Shown here one piece after another: positions 62,560 to 64,000 of a DNA stretch of 64,000 nt. The DNA is taken from the NCBI RefSeq assembly GCF_017591435.1, contig NC_059286.1, forward strand, positions 1,333,958-1,397,957, written 5' to 3'. Made by a program: the position numbers and the translations under genes. The notes beneath the pieces are model-generated. The model saw only the letters and a program-made list of their open reading frames with translations. It was not told where the DNA came from and searched no databases. Position 1 is the first letter of the stretch. The number at the start of each line of letters is the position of its first letter. The DNA is from Portunus trituberculatus (taxonomy: Eukaryota; Arthropoda; Malacostraca; Decapoda; Portunidae).

Positions 62560-64000
62560 TTTACCTAATTGTATTTACCTAATTGTAACATACGGGAAAA
62601 GAGCTATGCTCGTGTTGTCCCGTCTCCATATCTATTAATGTCCAGCTTTTTCTTAAAATCATGAATATTCCTTGCGTTGACCACTTCCACGTCTAAACTA
62701 TTCCATGCTTCCACCCTTCTATGAGGGAAGCTATATTTTTTCACATCTCTCCTATAAGTGGCCATTTTAGTTTTTTCCCATGCCCTCTCGACATTCTTTC
62801 ATTCCACATACACAGATCTTCCCTATCCATTTTTCCATGCCAATCATCACTCTGTATATTGCTATCAGGTCTCCCCTTTCTCTTCTGTTTTCCAGGGTTG
62901 GAAGTTGCATTCTTTTCAGTCTGTCTTCATAAGTCAAATCTCTTAAGTCAGGCACCATTTTGTTGCAGCCCTCTGTACTTTCTCTAGTTTCCTTATGTGT
63001 TTCTTTAAGTTCGAGCCCACTGTATTGTTGCATATTCAAGCCTCGGTCTTATCATTGCAGTAATTATTTTCTTCATCATTTCTTCATCTAAATATACGAA
63101 CGCCACTCTTATGTTCCTCAATAAGTTCAATACTTCTCCAATTATTTTGTTTATATGTCTCTCTGGCGATAGGTCATTGGTAATTGTCACCCCAAGGTCT
63201 TTTTCTTCATGACTGGTTTTATGTCTTCATTTCCTATCTTGTACATACTCCTGATTCTTCTTTCACTCTTGCCAAACTCTATTTTCTTGCATTTTGTCGT
63301 GTTGAACTCCATTTGCCATGTACAGCTCCATTTCCATATTCTGTCCAAGTCTTCCTGGAGTAGTTCGCAATCTTTGTCACATCTCACTTTTCTTAACAAT
63401 TTTGCATCGTCTGCAAATAGGCTCACATAACTGGACACCCCATCCACCATGTCATTTATGTAGACCGCGAACATTACTGGTGCCAACACTGATCCCTGTG
63501 GAACTCCACTCTCCACCAAGCCCCATTCTGATGGTCTGTCCTTAATTATTGTTCTCATTTCTCTTCCTACCAAAAGTCTTCCATCCATTTTAGTAAACTG
63601 CCATGCACTCCTCCTACCATTTCAAGTTTCCAGATCAGTCTCCGGTGTGGTACCTTATCAAAGGCCTTTTTTAAATCCAGATATATTCCATCAGCCCAAC
63701 CATCTCTTTCCTGTATTACATCTATCACCCTCGAATAGTAACATATCAGGTTTGTCGTGCATGAACGCCCTTTTCTAAAACCAAATTGACACTCACAAAG
63801 TATGTCATTTTTCTCCAAGAAGTCTGTCCATCTATTCTTCACCACCCTCTCACACATCTTAGCTACCACACTTGTAAGTGACACTGGTCTATAGTTCAAT
63901 GGGTCTCTCTTGTTACCTGATTTATAGATTGGGACAATGTTAGCTCTTTTCCAGTCTTGGGGCACTACACCTTCCCTTAATGAGGCATCAATTACTTCAC
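62560..64000 (-). mobile_element. Third LINE family (CR1/L2-like), 3' part
   Basis: Minus strand; the 3' end at 62560..62590 is a tandem 14-bp unit (ATTTACCTAATTGT on the plus strand). RT lies upstream and the element runs out of the window. It differs in sequence from the CR1-type family elsewhere in the window. Confidence 0.85.
62767..63965 (-). pseudogene. LINE reverse transcriptase, 3' two thirds
   Basis: Four consecutive frames: 63567..63965 (PQDWKRANIVPIYKSGNK, NYRPVSLTSVVAKMCER, QFGFRKGRSC, IYLDLKKAFDKVPHRRL, first Asp), 63187..63588 (ESGVPQGSVLAPVMFAVYIN, SLFADDAKLLR catalytic pair), 63005..63190 and 62767..63039 (C-terminal YEDRLKRMQLPTLENRRERGD). Adjacent frames overlap, so only three or four small frameshifts separate it from an open gene. 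It is relatively young. Confidence 0.85.

Overview
The window looks like intergenic DNA from a large, transposon-rich arthropod genome, most likely a decapod crustacean. The reasons are the abundance of DIRS1-type, CR1-type and gypsy elements, the long dinucleotide microsatellites, tRNA-derived SINEs, scattered CCTAA (arthropod telomere-type) repeats, and a metazoan prenylcysteine oxidase exon. The species call is an inference. I recognise one ordinary host gene: the last exon of a PCYOX1-like gene at 61070..61735 (minus). Almost everything else is transposable element (TE) sequence, mostly broken.

Layout. 1-3.8 kb: a CR1-type LINE fragment, then a second LINE family (1317..3835, minus) whose ORF1 is split by a solo LTR. 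4-10.6 kb: LTR element D, with domain order gag-PR-INT-RT-RH, split by LTR element E (target duplication GCAAC). 11-13.8 kb: remnants of THAP and Harbinger genes. 14-19.2 kb: LTR element B, with the same unusual INT-before-RT order and a 3' LTR. 19.2-33.2 kb: gypsy element A, holding a hAT transposon with a nearly intact transposase and a U1 snRNA-like insertion in its 5' LTR, a MITE (itself carrying a CR1 LINE) in gag, a piggyBac-type element at the protease, and a hAT MITE at the start of RT. 33.2-34.5 kb: LINE RT fragment. 34.5-38.6 kb: DIRS1-like element with gag, RT, RNase H and a truncated tyrosine recombinase.

39-47.4 kb: gypsy element C, a relative of A, with a SINE in its LTR, an SGNH-hydrolase-like reading frame before gag, a TTAA-inserted element in RT and a hAT MITE after pol. 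47.4-53.4 kb: a nearly full-length CR1-type LINE (minus), whose ORF1 carries a Cys-rich finger and an SGNH esterase domain and whose RT is split by a 1.5-kb foldback element. 53.4-58 kb: an LTR and two inverted Tigger-like elements around a TA microsatellite, one holding a CR1 copy. 58-60 kb: gypsy gag fragment, tRNA-Ser-type PBS and a full tRNA-SINE. 60-64 kb: the PCYOX1 exon, its intron with microsatellites, and another LINE running off the end.

The main value of the window is as a stratigraphic record. Many insertions show exact target duplications, so their relative order can be read. The most unusual items are the SGNH-like frame in gypsy C, the two LTR elements with integrase ahead of reverse transcriptase, the U1 snRNA fragment present in only one LTR of element A, and the foldback element. 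All calls are by eye from motifs; no database search was possible.
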